Below, piece by piece: positions 22,691-36,129 of a stretch of 64,000 bases of DNA (position 1 is the stretch's first letter; the number at the start of each line of letters is the position of its first letter). Source of the stretch: Strigamia acuminata. Its lineage: Eukaryota > Arthropoda > Chilopoda > Geophilomorpha > Linotaeniidae. Under the pieces are notes generated by a model, which worked only from the letters and a program-made list of their open reading frames with translations, ran no database searches and was not told where the DNA came from. The position numbers and the translations under genes are program-made. The stretch lies in assembly GCA_949358305.1 (NCBI GenBank), contig OX442316.1:4092001-4156000 (forward strand), given 5' to 3'.

Positions 22691-24368
22691 TTTATTTATA
22701 TATTTGTGAGTTTTGTAGACATACCTGCAGTAATGTCGGCGGTTTGGCTGTTTGCGACATCGCCAGAGCCCTCGACGTGTTTTCGGGCCTCGAAGCGAAC
22801 GTTTTATTGGATTAGATGATGCACGCGCTCTCCAATAACGCCCGAGCAAGCATGGCGTGTGTTGAAAGAAAACACAGAACGACCGCGAAATGACGACTGT
22901 CCTTGTTTTCTCATCAAACAAAGGTTTCCGTCGGAGTGGTGGAGGGAAAACGGGCAATTGCTCGAGCAGCTGCATTTTGATGAGAAAGAAATCATTTCTT
23001 TTTCCCGTGATAAGAGAGAGCTAGGCGCACTGATCTTGCCGATAAAAAAAGATATTTTAATCAAAAATAAATCTATTTATAAATAAATAAATAGTCAGCT
23101 TGAAATATTTTTTTTTATTAACAAAAAATTAAAATTAAAAGAAAAAAATAGGGAGTTTTATTTTCAATAATAAAAATGTCACGTGTGCATTAAAAATTAA
23201 AATAACAAACGCTGTGTGCACGCGCTGTGAATGCTGCCCCTTGAAGGCTGCATTTTGCATCCCTGCATTGTTCGTTTGGTAAAATATTCAGAAATCAAAA
23301 TGCAATTCGCGATACCGAAATCCGTGTCTTCAAATGGTTCAAAAATACAGGCGAAATTCTTTATAACGAAAAATCGATTCTTTATAACGAGAATTCGTTA
23401 TATCAAAGTTTTTTAACAACCAAACCAGCCATTTTTAGGTATCCGTTATATCGATAATTCGTACATTGAAATTATATTGCATTTTTTCAATTGCATTATT
23501 TAATGTACAAATAACAAAATTAATTGCACAAAATGCATTAAATGAAAAGCAATATATTGCAAAACATTGAAGAAAAGCTGGAAAATAAATGAAATTAAGC
23601 CCTTGCAGACCGCAATTAATGCAAATAATTACAAGTTGGGCGGCGCAAATGGCAATTTTTGCGCATGCATGGTTTTAACGAGCGCTTTTAAACCGCTCTC
23701 GTTAGTGGTTTTACGACACTGCGCATGCTACAATGTGGCGCCTGGTGCAATGTGTTGTCTCTGTGCCAGCGCGAATTCTCCGAGTCTACTGTTTCCAGAA
23801 GAATCGTGGGTGGCAGTAGACGGACTAATGGAAGGGGCATTGTACTCTCGCCAAAACGACACATGCAAGGGGCCAGAGAAAAGGGGGGATGATGGAAAGA
23901 GTGTGGGGGGGGGGGGGGAACCTGGCAAGCTGGAGGGGAAGGAAGTCTGACATGTCCCTCTAGCATTTCTTCTAATGGGGATTCCCCCTGTGCCCGCCAA
24001 ACTGCTTCACCATGTGGTTCAAATTGCTATTTAGAGGTGTTGACAGCCAACTAAGATCTTTGTTCCTTTGCTCTTCTTAAGTCATTTCGAGAGGATTTTT
24101 TTTCGAAAGGAATTTGGCGAGGAATATGGCGAAAATTGGAATTATTTGGTCATTGGTGGGCGCCATTTTGGGGGTTGTTAATGCATTTTTCTCGGTTTTG
24201 GGTTTGGGCAATTTGTTGGTGTGATGATGCGTTGCTGCAATGCTCGTTAAGTAATGAGACGTGTGGAGAATTGGAGAAAAATTGGGTATTTATTTATTTT
24301 TGCACGTTATTAATGGATGGTGGTGTGCGGTTAATGAATTTTTGTTGATGTATTTTACAAATTGGGGT

Positions 24369-24460
24369 TTTGCGATTTTTTTTTGTTTTTTTTGCGATTT
24401 TTTTGCGATTTTTTTGCGATTTTTTTGCGATTTTTTTGCGATTTTTTTGATTTTTTGAGT
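24369..24460. repeat. GCGATTTTTT tandem repeat
   Basis: Roughly eight copies of a 10-11-bp GCGATTTTTTT unit. Confidence 0.9.
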
Positions 24461-25019
24461 TTTTGGAGGATGGTTTGATGTTTTTGAGGGAATTTGGTGG
24501 TAAGAAGTGATAAGAGAGAGAGGTTTAACCGTTTGAAGGGACTTGGGAGAGGTTTTGCAGCCCTCTTGACTGAGTTGTCATTTGAGATGGGTGCAGGACA
24601 GGCGAAGCAATTTTCTCAGGCGCCAAGCTGTCTGTTGGAAGCAACCGGGCAATGCCAAACGATTTTTCACACAAGTGTAGTTTTTTTTTTTTTTAAATTC
24701 TAAAGTATAGTTGTGTAGTATGTGGTAGATGTTTTAGAAATTTAAAGTTTTAAAATGAATGCTTCTGGAGTATTGATTAGTGGACTAAACGTGAAAATTG
24801 ATGGTTTTTTGGGTTGTGGGTTTTGGGACTTGAATGATTTCCCATAGGACATATTGTGCTAATTTTGGGGTTATTGTACTAATTTGTGGAATTGGTGCAT
24901 TGAATAAGGAACCTACTGCAGTAATTTAGGAACTTATAGCTAATTTTTGGACTTATGTTGAGATTTTGTGCTAAATTATTGAATAAATCAGGGTCTTTTA
25001 TGTTAATTTTGTTTGCTCA

Positions 25020-25400
25020 TTTTTGAACGTATTTTATTCATTTTGGCACCTGTTTTGCTAATTTCGGCTTTTATTTTGCTAATTTTGGCTTTTATTTTGC
25101 TAATTTTGGCTTTTATTTTTGTTTATGTTGTTATATTTCAGGTATTTTGTTAAATTAGTGAATGAATCGGGGTCTTTTGGCAATAACGGATTTATTTGGC
25201 TAATTTTAGTGCTTATTTTGCTAATTATGCTAATTTTATTCTCCTAATAGTGGCACATATTCTGTTAATTGTGGCACATATTTTGCGAATTGTGGCACAT
25301 ATTTTGCTAATTGTAGCACATATTTTCCTAATTTTAGCCTTTATTTTTGCTAATGCATTGAATAATTTAGGTATTCAATGCTAATTGGGGTCTTATTTGG
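25020..25400. repeat. ~20-bp GCTAATTTTGGC-type minisatellite
   Basis: Imperfect tandem units with GCTAATTTTGGCTTTTATTT in the left part and GCTAATTGTGGCACATATTT in the right part. Copies are diverged and the array is patchy. Confidence 0.8.
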
Positions 25401-28400
25401 CTAATTTCTAAAGATATTCCAGTAATAACTTGATAAATCAGCAAAATAAATGCTAAAATTATCACAAACCAGGAACTTAATTCCCAAAATTTGCATTATT
25501 TTTCCTTTTACGAATTTCAGACGCACTCAACACTCACATATTTCTACATACACACAAATATGTTTTAAGAAATCGCAATTGGAATGCACGTGCATGGTCA
25601 TTTATATTTACACCGGAAAAGCCAGATGTTAAGGGGTGAAACGGCTTTGCAAATGGAAACAAGAAGAAATTTTTTTTTTCTTTCCTTTCCTTTTTTAAAT
25701 ATTCATTTGGGTTTTTGCCAATGCGCCTTCTGGCTCTTGTCTTGCTGCTCCCTTCATCCCCGTTCACTCGCACCTATTTTCGTCGTTTCTGCCGTCAGAA
25801 ATCCGACTCTTGTCAACCTCGGAGATGACACGAGCATTTTGGTGATTTCGCTTTGAAATGCGACGTCTACGCTCGATTTAATCCTAACAAAACGAAACCA
25901 GGAAATGTTTAAGGCGGATAAAAAATGTGTCTACAACACACCCAAGAGACTATGTAATGTTTTCAACGCAAGAGGGTTTCTGTTTCTCCCTCAAACGCAT
26001 CTAAATCATGAAAAATCTGTGCTGAGATTTTTCCTTCTCTCTTTTTTTCCTTCGACAAATTTTTCTCAGCGCCAGATGCGACTTGTTTCGCTGACCTACC
26101 GGATTTAGATTTTGACATAGCACGAAAACATGGCCAAGGATAAGTTATGCAGTTCCTAGAGGGAAATTGCCAGTAAAGGGCTAATCAATTTCAAATGTCC
26201 CAATCCTTTCCCCTTGGTTGGGGACAGAGGAGGGAAGTAATCCCATTTAACGCTCTTTCGCACTTCTTCTATACACAAGCAAACATGACCACGCTGCATC
26301 GTGTGGTTGTTCACCGTCATGTCAATTCATTCCACCTGAATATTTACTAACGTTGTCTGGATAATTGATTTGCTAAAATCACCAAAGATTTGTATATGCA
26401 AACTTGGAAAAATATTTTTTTTTTTTTTGTATAAATAATATTGTTTTAGGAATTTGGTTTTTTTGGTTTCTGACATTTGTATTGTTGGTTAGTTGAGTTC
26501 TGTTGAATAAAACTATATTGGATTTAATTTGAACCACTTTGTATTATTTAGCTACATTCTCCTTTGACCACGTAACAATATGGTTGTTCAGTTTCTTTGT
26601 TATTTGCAATGCATCACTTGGTATTTTATATTTACAAACAGTAAATGCAGTCTTTACATCATATTTACTTGACTTTCCGGTAAAGTAAATATGGAATTTC
26701 AAGCAGTGCGTGGTGTTTGTTTTCGGTAACTTGTTTGCCCGAACTTAGCATTTTTCTCAAGATTATTACAAAGAATTTTGAGCCGGTACCGCGTGCAAGA
26801 GTTGTTCGACTGGTGGGCTGCAAAAAGTTATTGAATATGTTTGTTTTTAAGATATTTTTTTTTTAAGATATAAAAATTAAAAATCATTTGTTTTTTGGTA
26901 AGGGGTGCGAGCACAGATTTTATAAGGTTAAGACCCATTTGAACCAAAATCATTTCAAACCATAAGTGGCTTATTTAATAAATAGGAATTGTTATGTGTA
27001 TCTCACCCCGGTGTCCTGATGTCGAATTCAAACTGCACATAAAGGAAATAAAGCAAGAATATTTCCACACCATGTTGTAAATTACTCTTGTAATTGTTGT
27101 TTATTTTCTTTATTTTAGCATTATTAAGCCTAAATATTAGGGCGTAATACTACGGTCGGCAACAGGCGGACCTTCCGCAGTCCGGATTTGGTATTTCCTG
27201 TTTCTTTTCGTGGTTTTTAGGTTTTATTGGTATTTTTTGGGTTGTGTGTGTTTATTGGGGGGTTTATTTGGTTTTTAAGTGTTTTTTTCCGTTTTCTTAG
27301 GTTTTTAGTAAGGTTTTCAAGTGTTTTTTTTCTGGACCTCGATAAAAATTTTCAATAGTATCCGGACCCCACTTAAAATTATTTGCCGACGTCTGTGCTA
27401 GAGCAACAATCAGAATTAGGAAATCATGTGCGCAGAATGGAATGCGCAGTATGAATTTAGCATCAAGATACGGGCACGAACTGTTGGCTTACAGCCTGCA
27501 AACTATTAGGCTAAAACCACACATCCAGGCTTGAATGTGGTATCATCATCAACGTGCTGTGACAATAGACATTGAACTGATCGTGCTCTGCTATCTAGTT
27601 CACACAACTGCTTTACATGATCTGGTTTAAACGTTTATAAACCAGATAATTATGCTCCACTTTTTGGAACTAGGTTTTAATGTTAGGCTAATCTTGAAAC
27701 TGAGAAATATAAAATAGTTTTGGGAACTGCAGTTATCCGTCAGTTTGATGTTTTGTTTGCTTGGCGCAGTTGTGTTTATGCCATTCGCTCCACTCAAATC
27801 AATTAACCGTTGTGTTGAAGATCGAGAGCGGGTCTTTGAGAAGTGCAAAGAGTTGCCGCCGGTTGCCATGGGAACAACCAGGTGGCAACATCTTTTCCAC
27901 TAACATCTGTGCCTCTCAATCGCAAACAAATTAATGTCAAAAGAAATGACTGCTTGGGGCAGCGGACCGACTTCCTTTGCAAATTTTTTGGGGAGAAAAA
28001 AATGTTGATGGGGGTTGGAAATGTGGAGGAAAAAGAGAAATGGAGCAATATATTATTGTGTGAAAACAAGAAAATATTGTTGGCCACATGGGAGAGGATT
28101 GTTGAACAATTCTCCTCGGGTTACCGACGGTTACCGCGGTTGTACGGTGGAATTCAAAGCATTGAAATTCCTGTCAGTAATCTTGATGAAACGAAAATTG
28201 ATTCAATTATGTGGGTTGTGAAAAATCAATACGCGCCACAATGTGCTCAGCCCTCTTTTTTTTCTAATCCCCGTTGGAAGGAGGAGAATAATGCTTCAGT
28301 CTTATCGTCTATTGAGTTATAGTTGGAAAAACATTGAATGGAGAGAGAGAGAGAGGAGAGGGAAAAAATGGAAGTGCGATTTGGAGTTGAGAATATAATT

Positions 28401-28659
28401 GTGGTTTTCAAAGTATACTGGATTAATTTAATTGAAAGATTATTCGGTTTTGGAGGTTTAGGAAATTTGGTGTATGTACTGAAGGGGATTTGAATGGATT
28501 TTGAATGAAAATTACTGTAGTTCTAGAGTTAGAGTGGAATATAATTGATTGGGAGTTGATTTTACGTTGAAAATAAGGATAAAATGTATTTACAAGTGAA
28601 TCAGCCAAAAAACAGTTACAATTATCATCATAATCATAACCAGCAAACGATTACAATGC

Positions 28660-28990
28660 AACAATGTGGAAGAAGACAATTGGATTCAACAATTTGATAG
28701 CAGACAATTAAATTGCAACAATTAAATTGCAACGAATAAATTGCAACGATTAAATTGCAATGATTAAATGCATCGATTAAATGCATCGATTGACAGCAGA
28801 CCATTAAATTGCAACAATTAAATGCAACAATCTGATAGTAGACAACGAAACTGGAGTTTTTAATTTCCAATTCGCATGCAACACTTTAATTAACAATTAA
28901 AATGCAACACTTTAATCAACAATTAACATTCAACACTTTAATCAGAAATTAAAATGCAACACTTTCAATTTAAAATTCAATGATTTGCCC
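28660..28990. repeat. Imperfect GCAACAATTAAATT repeats
   Basis: Degenerate tandem runs of GCAACAATTAAATT and AATGCAACACTTTAATCA. This creates a low-complexity NCC/VAI-like open frame on the minus strand, which is not a gene. Confidence 0.75.
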
Positions 28991-29329
28991 AATGATTTGA
29001 ATTGCAACTAATCATCAAAACATTCTGTTCCAGCCATTGGAATTATATTAAATTGAAGCAGAACTAATAGGAAATCAAATTGTTGCTACAAAACACATTG
29101 CATCATTATAATACTGTTCTAAACCCCAATCAAAACCAAAAATCTCTACATCTTTTAATATTACACACAAAAATAACAAACTTCAAGCATTCCATTCCAG
29201 CGTCGAAAACAATTCGATACACACAAACACAAAACGAAAAAAAAAAAAAAATCAACTCACTTTGATGTCTGGCAAACCACATTGGAGTAGTCCTCGCCTA
29301 GCTGGAATTATTATTATTTTTTTGACCAC

Positions 29330-29381
29330 CTATATAGCAAATTATTTGCGCTTTGAGTTATCAACTCTATCGAGCATCAGT
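29330..29381 (+). promoter_or_regulatory. Candidate FoxC core promoter
   Basis: TATATA at about 29331 is followed ~30 bases later by TTATCAACTC and ~46 bases later by an arthropod initiator-like TCAGT (29377-29381). Just downstream, base composition turns sharply GC-rich up to the FoxC ATG at 29742. Weak motif evidence only. Confidence 0.3.
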
Positions 29382-29741
29382 GGCAGCCTCCATGATGCCC
29401 TCATGTGCAGCGCCGCACGTCAATCAGGCTCGAGACGAAGCCAGCAACCCATCGCCCGATTGGCCGAGCGTGCGCTCGCGAGGCGGGGCTCCCGCAGCCC
29501 ATATGGACGGGCGAACCAGAGCAAATATGTTGAACATCGAATGTTGACGTTAGGGCGCGCACGGGCCCACATCAACAAACATTGCAGGGCCAAGGCTCAC
29601 TCCACGGCCATCGCGTGCAAATTGCCTCTATTCGTAGGCCTAACGAGGAGAAAAAGAGGGCAGGCGAAAGGCGGGCTCCCCCACGTGCTCCGCACCGCAT
29701 CCGCAGCGCATCCGCATCCGCAGCCGACGAGAGACAGAAAG

Positions 29742-31025
29742 ATGCACACGCTGTTCGGAGAGCAGAACTCGTACTACAGGCATGCGGCCACGGCGAGCGG
29801 CTACGCGGGCGCCTTGCAGCCCGTCACGGCCGGCAACGTCATGTCCATGTACGACCAGTACAGCGCGGCCGCAGCCGGGATGGCGCGTGCCTCCACCTAC
29901 ACTCCGTACCCGTCATCGCACCACCCGGCCACCCCTACCAAGGATATGGTGAAGCCTCCGTACTCGTACATAGCCCTGATAGCGATGGCGATCCAGAACG
30001 CGGCCGAGAAGAAGATCACGTTGAATGGCATTTACCAGTTTATCATGGAACGGTTTCCTTACTACAGAGAAAACAAACAAGGCTGGCAAAATTCCATCCG
30101 ACATAACTTATCGCTCAACGAGTGCTTCGTTAAAGTGCCACGGGACGACAAGAAGCCTGGCAAGGGCAGTTACTGGACCCTCGACCCCGATTCCTTGAAC
30201 ATGTTCGACAACGGCTCGTATTTGCGGCGCAGGAGGCGATTCAAGAAGAAGGACGCCATGAAGGAGAAGGAGGAGGCCATGAAGAAGCAGCAAGTGCGGG
30301 GGAACAACGTTAACGTTAACGCTAACAACGACAACGGCAATACGGACGCGTCCAACGCGAGGACGGCCAAGCACGAGCCGCTCGACGTGCCCAAACTCAA
30401 CTCGTGCATGAAGGAGAGGTACGGCGAGGCTAGGAAGGCGCAGGACAGCTCGCCGCCGCCGCCGATGGCCGCGAATATCGACTCGGAGGTGCTCGAGTCG
30501 CAGGCCGTCAACAGCTTCAGCGTGGACAGCATCATGACTTCCGGGAGGGAGCAGACGCCGCCGAGCCACGAGGTGACGTCCACGGCGGCGGGGTTGGTGC
30601 TCGGTTCGCCGTACTCGAGAGCGGCCGCCTCCATCTTCTCGTGCAGCCAGGCGTCGGCGGTGCATTCGCCGCTGAATTACGCGTGTGGTTTGCAGTATTC
30701 CGCGGAGAGGAGCGGCCACCAAGTGATGAACATGGCCGACGATCTGAGCGCGGCGGCTTCGTCGTCGTGTCTAGTCAATCAGCAGTACGGCGCGGCGGCG
30801 CGTCCGCAGACCGCGTGGTACGCGCTGCCCGACACGACGCCCATCGACGCGAACGTGAACGCGTTCTCCAACATGAGGGACATGTTCGAGTCGCAACGGC
30901 TGCTCGGCCATCACCACCAAACTGCTGGCGCGAGCGGTGTCAACCCGAGTTGCCAATTAGCGCTACGTACACCCACTTACCATCGTAACTCTCCGCCATA
31001 CTATCAAGATTATGCCAAGTACTGA
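29742..31025 (+). CDS. FoxC: Forkhead transcription factor FoxC (crocodile), 427 aa, single exon
   Basis: Nuclear DNA-binding regulator of mesoderm and head development. The ATG at 29742 gives [16 protein letters not shown], matching the start of Drosophila Crocodile. The open frame extends back to 29262 but that stretch is unlike any Fox protein. The forkhead domain spans ~70-163 ([15 protein letters not shown], the recognition helix [16 protein letters not shown], and [10 protein letters not shown]). It is followed by the basic [12 protein letters not shown] typical of Fox[10 protein letters not shown] downstream matches the conserved FoxC FSVDNIM motif, and the C-terminus YYQDYAKY recalls the family's YDCSKF end. 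The whole gene is much more GC-rich than its surroundings. FoxL1 lies 11.4 kb downstream on the same strand. Confidence 0.96.
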   Translation: MHTLFGEQNSYYRHAATASGYAGALQPVTAGNVMSMYDQYSAAAAGMARASTYTPYPSSHHPATPTKDMVKPPYSYIALIAMAIQNAAEKKITLNGIYQFIMERFPYYRENKQGWQNSIRHNLSLNECFVKVPRDDKKPGKGSYWTLDPDSLNMFDNGSYLRRRRRFKKKDAMKEKEEAMKKQQVRGNNVNVNANNDNGNTDASNARTAKHEPLDVPKLNSCMKERYGEARKAQDSSPPPPMAANIDSEVLESQAVNSFSVDSIMTSGREQTPPSHEVTSTAAGLVLGSPYSRAAASIFSCSQASAVHSPLNYACGLQYSAERSGHQVMNMADDLSAAASSSCLVNQQYGAAARPQTAWYALPDTTPIDANVNAFSNMRDMFESQRLLGHHHQTAGASGVNPSCQLALRTPTYHRNSPPYYQDYAKY

Positions 31026-31676
31026 TTGATGATGGGACGCTTTTTTTTTGGTTTTATTTTTTTTTTAATTTTTTTTTTTTTTAATTTGTGGGGAAAAAAA
31101 TGGGGACGACTTTAACTGGGTGTAAAAATAGAGGGGATTTGTTTGTGGATATTTCGGGCATGAATGGAGGGCAAAAAATGGCGTCAAGATATGCGAAAAA
31201 GACTGAAATTGACACGTCGTGAGTGTGAATTTATGCTCGGAGAGACTCTGGTCAGTTTTGAAGGTCGTGGTGGGAATTGGAGCTGGACGAGAATTGTATG
31301 AGCAAAAAAGAGATGTGGGGCAAGTCTATAGATTGAGGTGCCTGGTGTTAAAGTGTGCGATGACAAACTGAGAAATGCGTCCAAGGACCATGGCAATAGT
31401 GGAGGATGAGTACTTGAAATTAGTAATTTTTTCTTTTTCTTATCCCTCTCTCTTTCTCTATCTCTTTCTATCTCTCTATCTCTCTTTCGCGCTTTCGCTC
31501 GCTATAGTTGTACATAATGGTAATTGATGTAATAATTGATTAAGTCTAAAGTTTATCATTTTTTTTGTTTTTTTTTTGTAGGGACCAATTTTATTTTTAT
31601 TATTATTATTATTATTGTTTTTTTTTTTTTTTTGTTTTGGATAAAATGAAATATTTTTTTTTTTAAGGAAAAATTT

Positions 31677-31682
31677 AATAAA
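31677..31682 (+). terminator. Candidate FoxC polyadenylation signal
   Basis: AATAAA about 650 bases past the FoxC stop, with a second at 31728-31733. The 3' UTR between is T-rich. Confidence 0.4.
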
Positions 31683-32384
31683 AAGTGATTTAATATTCTG
31701 TAATAAGAATGAATAGAGTTAATGGAGAATAAAAGAAGAAATGTTGCCCTGTATATATTTCAAGTTGCTATTTTACTCAGGTGTTATGGCCCTAAATGTC
31801 AACGAAAATAGTAACACAACATGATAAATGGTATCTTCATCACTTTGCTGCATCAGTGTGTAGACAGATCGGCTAGCTTGAAGGAACTTGCATTTTTTTT
31901 TTAAAAATAAAATAAAGTCAAAGAATATATTTGTTTATATATTTTTAATGGAGGAAAATATGATGCTGATTGCTTTCAATAATTGATAAATTATTATTTT
32001 TATTTTTATGTTTTTTTTTTCGTCTAATGGCTGCCATTGGTGATGGCTGATGGAAAATAAATTTCTGATTTTATATATGGTGCTGGAAAATTTTCTAAAG
32101 GATGATTTAGTATTTTTTGCAGACGATTTGAGAGGCAATTTGGGGCCCGTTAGCCGTCACAAACGTGGAGGTTGAATAAAATAGATAAATTTAACGTTTG
32201 TGCTATAGTTATCTATTTTCAGTTTTTAGTTTCTAACTCGAGTATCCCTGGACTTTGGGGCCAAATGGTCCTGCTATTCCCCTCTAACTGGACCTGCTAA
32301 AGGTTTTTAGACTATAGTTACATAAGGCCGGATTAAGGGGGCCCCGATTCTGAAGGGCCTCCTGGCACACTGGACATGCATAAA

Positions 32385-32660
32385 ATGAATTTTTTTGAGA
32401 TAAAAATGGATGTTTTCTGTCCATAAATTCATTTTTTTCACATAAAAATGGATTTTTTTTTACACGAAAATGCATTTTTTTACATGAAAATGCATTATTT
32501 TTTACATGAAAATGCATTATTTTTTACATGAAAATGCATTATTTAACTGGAAAATGCATTATTTTGAGTGAAAATGCATTAATTTGTGTGAAAATGCATC
32601 AATTTATGTGAAAAATGCAAATTTTTCCACTGAAAATAAATTTATTTCTCATAAAAATGC
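32385..32660. repeat. ~23-bp ACATGAAAATGCATTATTTT minisatellite
   Basis: About 11 imperfect units built on GAAAATGCATTATTT. Each core carries the palindrome ATGCAT. Confidence 0.85.
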
Positions 32661-34189
32661 ATTTTCCTGCCTGCAAATGTTTTTTTTTTGCGTAAATATC
32701 ATTTCTGAACATTCACAGCAGAAACGGATTTCTTGTCTGGGGGGGTGCTTCTCCCCCCAATTCTTTTGGGGCCCCTAATTAAAAAAAAAATCCAAAAAAA
32801 TTTCTTTAATTAAACATTTTTCCACAACAAAAATTTTTCTTCAGAAATCAAGGCCCCACCCCCACCCCCACGGGGCCCTTCTCCACCAAAAACTGCAAAA
32901 ACCCACAAATCCCTCCCGATTAAATGGGCCCCCGAACTCTTAATCACACCATACTTAAAACCTACACACAAACATCCATCAATATTGCGAAATTCAAATT
33001 CAAATTTACACCATCCAGATTCCAACAAAAAAAAACAAAAAAAAACCAACCTCCTTCACTATCCCCTTTAAAACCTAAAATTATGCTTCCGCGTCTACAG
33101 ATTAACTAATGAGACTTCCCGCAAAAAAACCCGAAAAAGAACATAAATTTGTATGAAATTAGTCTCGATTCTCCCTCGCTCACAGTCACAGAGAGAGAAC
33201 AGGAAGGAGGGGGACAACATGTCGGATGGAGAGACCATTTTGCAAGGTTTTGGCGATGAAACAGCCACGAACGACCAAGGGGTCCTTCCAAGGGGTCCAA
33301 GCCGTGAGAAACAATCGAGGAAACAAGGCTCTTTCATGGTTCTCTCATCCCACCCACACACTCACTCTGCGTCCTGTGGAACGTAAACTGTTTACGCACA
33401 GTGTGAGGCCTTTCCCCAACAGACCACGTGCACGATAGGTCTGGTTTGGTGTCCCTCTTTCGCGAACCCTCGCGCAGATTATGGGATAGAGAAGAGCAAA
33501 TTTTGTCGTGTGTTGTGGAGTTACGGCCTAACGTGCTAAGCCGTGGGTGAAGTGAAGTAATGCCGAGGTTGTGACTTGACTCGTTATTTATAGTTTGATG
33601 GGAGGAGAAAAAAAGGGGAAAAAATAAAAAAAATAAAAATAAAGGGCGCGCAATGTGCTTGCTGTCACGTGGTTGTCATGCGGGGTGTAAGCACTCGGTT
33701 TGAGGAATATATTAGGGCTTTAATTCAAGGCGAGGTTTATGGTTTTAAAGATCATTTGTCAGTGGGGAAACAAGGGTTGTAAATCTAATGTGGGCTTAAT
33801 TGGACGCTGGTGAAAGTCGCTGGTTATGTGATATGATGGATGTGGATTGTGGATGTGGGAAAAATGGAATTTTTGTTTGTTGTTATTTTGGGGGGGGGGG
33901 GGGGATTTTGTTGCGTCATTTGCAACCATGTTGGATATTTAGGTCAAGTTATTATTCGGGTGGGGTTGGGTAGCCATTTTGGTTTTTTTTTTTTTTTTTT
34001 TTTTTTGGGTTTGGTGTGGGGATTTTGATTATTAATAATTAGAAATGGATAAATATAAATTGGGAATTGATTATGACGTGTGGGGAAATGTGGGGGTAGG
34101 GAAATTAAATTTGATATTGTTAAGTGACCACAGGTTAATGCAGTTGGATTGGTCAAGGGAAAAAGTCAGAAATTAGCAAAATTGAAAAT

Positions 34190-34740
34190 TGTTTAACATT
34201 TAAAAATGGCAAAAGTGGCAAAAGTAGCTGAAAAATTCGCCATAAATGAGAAATGTAGCTCAGTTTTTGAAACATTGGCAATTTTAGTGACAGTAATGGC
34301 AATTTTAGTGTCAATAATGGCAATTTTAGTGTCAATAATGGCAAAAGTAGGACAGTTTTTGAAAAATAGGCAATTTTAGTGTCAATAATGGCAATTTTAG
34401 TGTCAATAATGGCAATTTTAGTGTCAATAATGGCAATTTTAGTGTCAATAATGGCAATTTTAGTGTCAATAATGGCAAAAGTAGGACAGTTTTTGAAAAA
34501 TAGGCAATTTTACTGTCAATAATGGCAATTTTAATGTCAATAACGGCAATTTTAGTGTCAATAATGGCAATTTTAGTGTCAATAATGGCAATTTTGGTGT
34601 CAATAATGGCAAAAATAGCTCAGTTCTTCAATTTTAATGTCCAAAATGGCAAAAATTGCTTAATTTTTGAAAAATTTGCAATTGTTTAACACGTAAAAAT
34701 ATAAATTTGTATTATTTTAGTGTCAAAAATGGCCAAAATA
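34190..34740. repeat. 21-bp GGCAATTTTAGTGTCAATAAT minisatellite
   Basis: More than 20 tandem copies of a 21-bp unit with core GGCAATTTTAGTGTCAATAA, interrupted by a higher-order segment with AAAAGTAGGACAGTTTTTGA that itself recurs twice about 140 bp apart. Confidence 0.92.
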
Positions 34741-36129
34741 GCTGAGTTTTAGAAAAATTGGATTTTATTTTGTTTAAAAACTGATGAATAGTTGGAAACA
34801 ATGTGTTGATATTTTTATTGCAGCGTCGCTTTAAGATTCAAGCCTTCCAGGAAATGGAAATGTAAGAAAGAGCTTATATACCTCATGTTTCTCACCCTCG
34901 TTAAGGCCTGCACAAACCCCATATATATTTCCGCCTACATTTAATTTGCCGTTTGCGCCTCCTGGCGGGTGTGCGCACGAGCACGCGATTTATGCTCGTG
35001 TCGACGCAAAAACTACTGCGACATGATTTGTGCATTTGGACGAGGAATCTTCTCCAATGTGCTCGAGCAAAAACGAGGTGTCACTTGACATTAATATGTG
35101 CCCATCTTGCTTCATTCTGTATACATATCAGCCATTTTTTTTTTAAATTTAAATTTACAAAAATAAAAATAAATTTTAAATTTAATATTAAAAAAAAAAA
35201 TTTACATGAGAATTTGACCATTGGTTTACTGTTAAGTGTGAAAATGCAAATGGCCGCTCTAACTGCGCAGGAAATTGAGTTAAAATTTATTGATGGCGAC
35301 TGTAGGTTACCGTAGATAGTTTTTTGATGGAATATTGGAGAAAATGTAGTAAAACTGGGTGCTCCTGCTCGAGTTTGGTTGAAAAAGTGCCTTGATCCTT
35401 TAAAGAAAGGCAATTTATTCTCCATTTTGGCCGCGTGCCAGACGAATGTGGTTCTTCATCAACACTTCTTTTTCCTTTCCATCATTAACCAAGTGAAATG
35501 AGATTTTCTCCAGACTAGTTCAGCACCCCTTTTTTTCAGAGAATATAAATCCTCGTTCTGGTTCCTGAAAAACATTTGTGCGCACTCGATTATTTCGATT
35601 TAAAAATCAAAAACGAGCGAAACGAGCGTTTCAGCTCATTTTCGCGAGCTGCCATTTAATTTGCTGCGCATCTGGTCACATGTGGAGGAATTTTGAAAGG
35701 GAAAAAAAAATCTCAACGGGGTTCGCGTGATGATAAGTTGCCATGAAAAATGAGTGGTAGACTGCCACCCTCGTCTCAAGCGCGTATAGGAATTCCGGCA
35801 ATTTGTCAGGAAGAGCATGCAGCATCTCTCTATGTGTTGAGCACGCGCGAAAAAGATAAGGGGTTGTGTGTTTTTAGATTGTACCCGATCTTATCTTTAG
35901 TGGTTAACAACTTAGCACGAGTATGCAATTTGGTTTAAGGAGTGGAGAAAAAATGATATGATTTCAGGCGTTTGAGAAAAAAAAAGTGCTTGTAAATTTT
36001 AAGATTTCGTCACCAGGGTCCAGTTCATAATGGAATATGATGCCCTTTTAGTGATGATGTAATCTTTAGAGTGGGTATCTGAGAGATTTGAAGGGAAAAA
36101 ATTAAATGTTAGTATGATTAAAGGACAGA

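Larger units (their letters stand above)
20242..29741. other. Long noncoding tract upstream of FoxC
   Basis: Between IPMK and the FoxC start no supported gene was found. Contents: AT-rich sequence with long T runs, the minisatellites listed separately (22318, 24369, 25020, 28660), a fragment related to the pogo-like MITE at ~23350-23465, and moderately complex blocks at ~22130-22310, 22730-23060 and 25600-26350 that could be regulatory. An open frame of 159 codons at 27843-28322 has no recognisable features. Bases ~29390-29741 are clearly GC-rich and probably form the FoxC 5' untranslated/promoter region. Confidence 0.5.

Noticed and set aside
23567-23950. 127-codon plus-strand frame with antisense 90-92-codon partners
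   Set aside because: Composition changes abruptly along it, including a G-run of ten, and there is no family resemblance.
27843-28322. 159-codon frame beginning MQRVAAGCHGNNQVATS
   Set aside because: No domain, signal or repeat recognised, no splice or promoter support, and an overlapping frame of similar size on the other strand. It could be real but is not supported.
29262-29741. 160-codon N-terminal extension of FoxC
   Set aside because: The sequence has no Fox similarity, and [10 protein letters not shown] at 29742 matches the known start of crocodile proteins; the extension is GC-rich leader.
29582-30988. Other long frames on both strands of FoxC (174, 204, 154 and 115 codons)
   Set aside because: Shadows of a GC-rich coding exon; compositionally Arg/Ala-rich with no domains.
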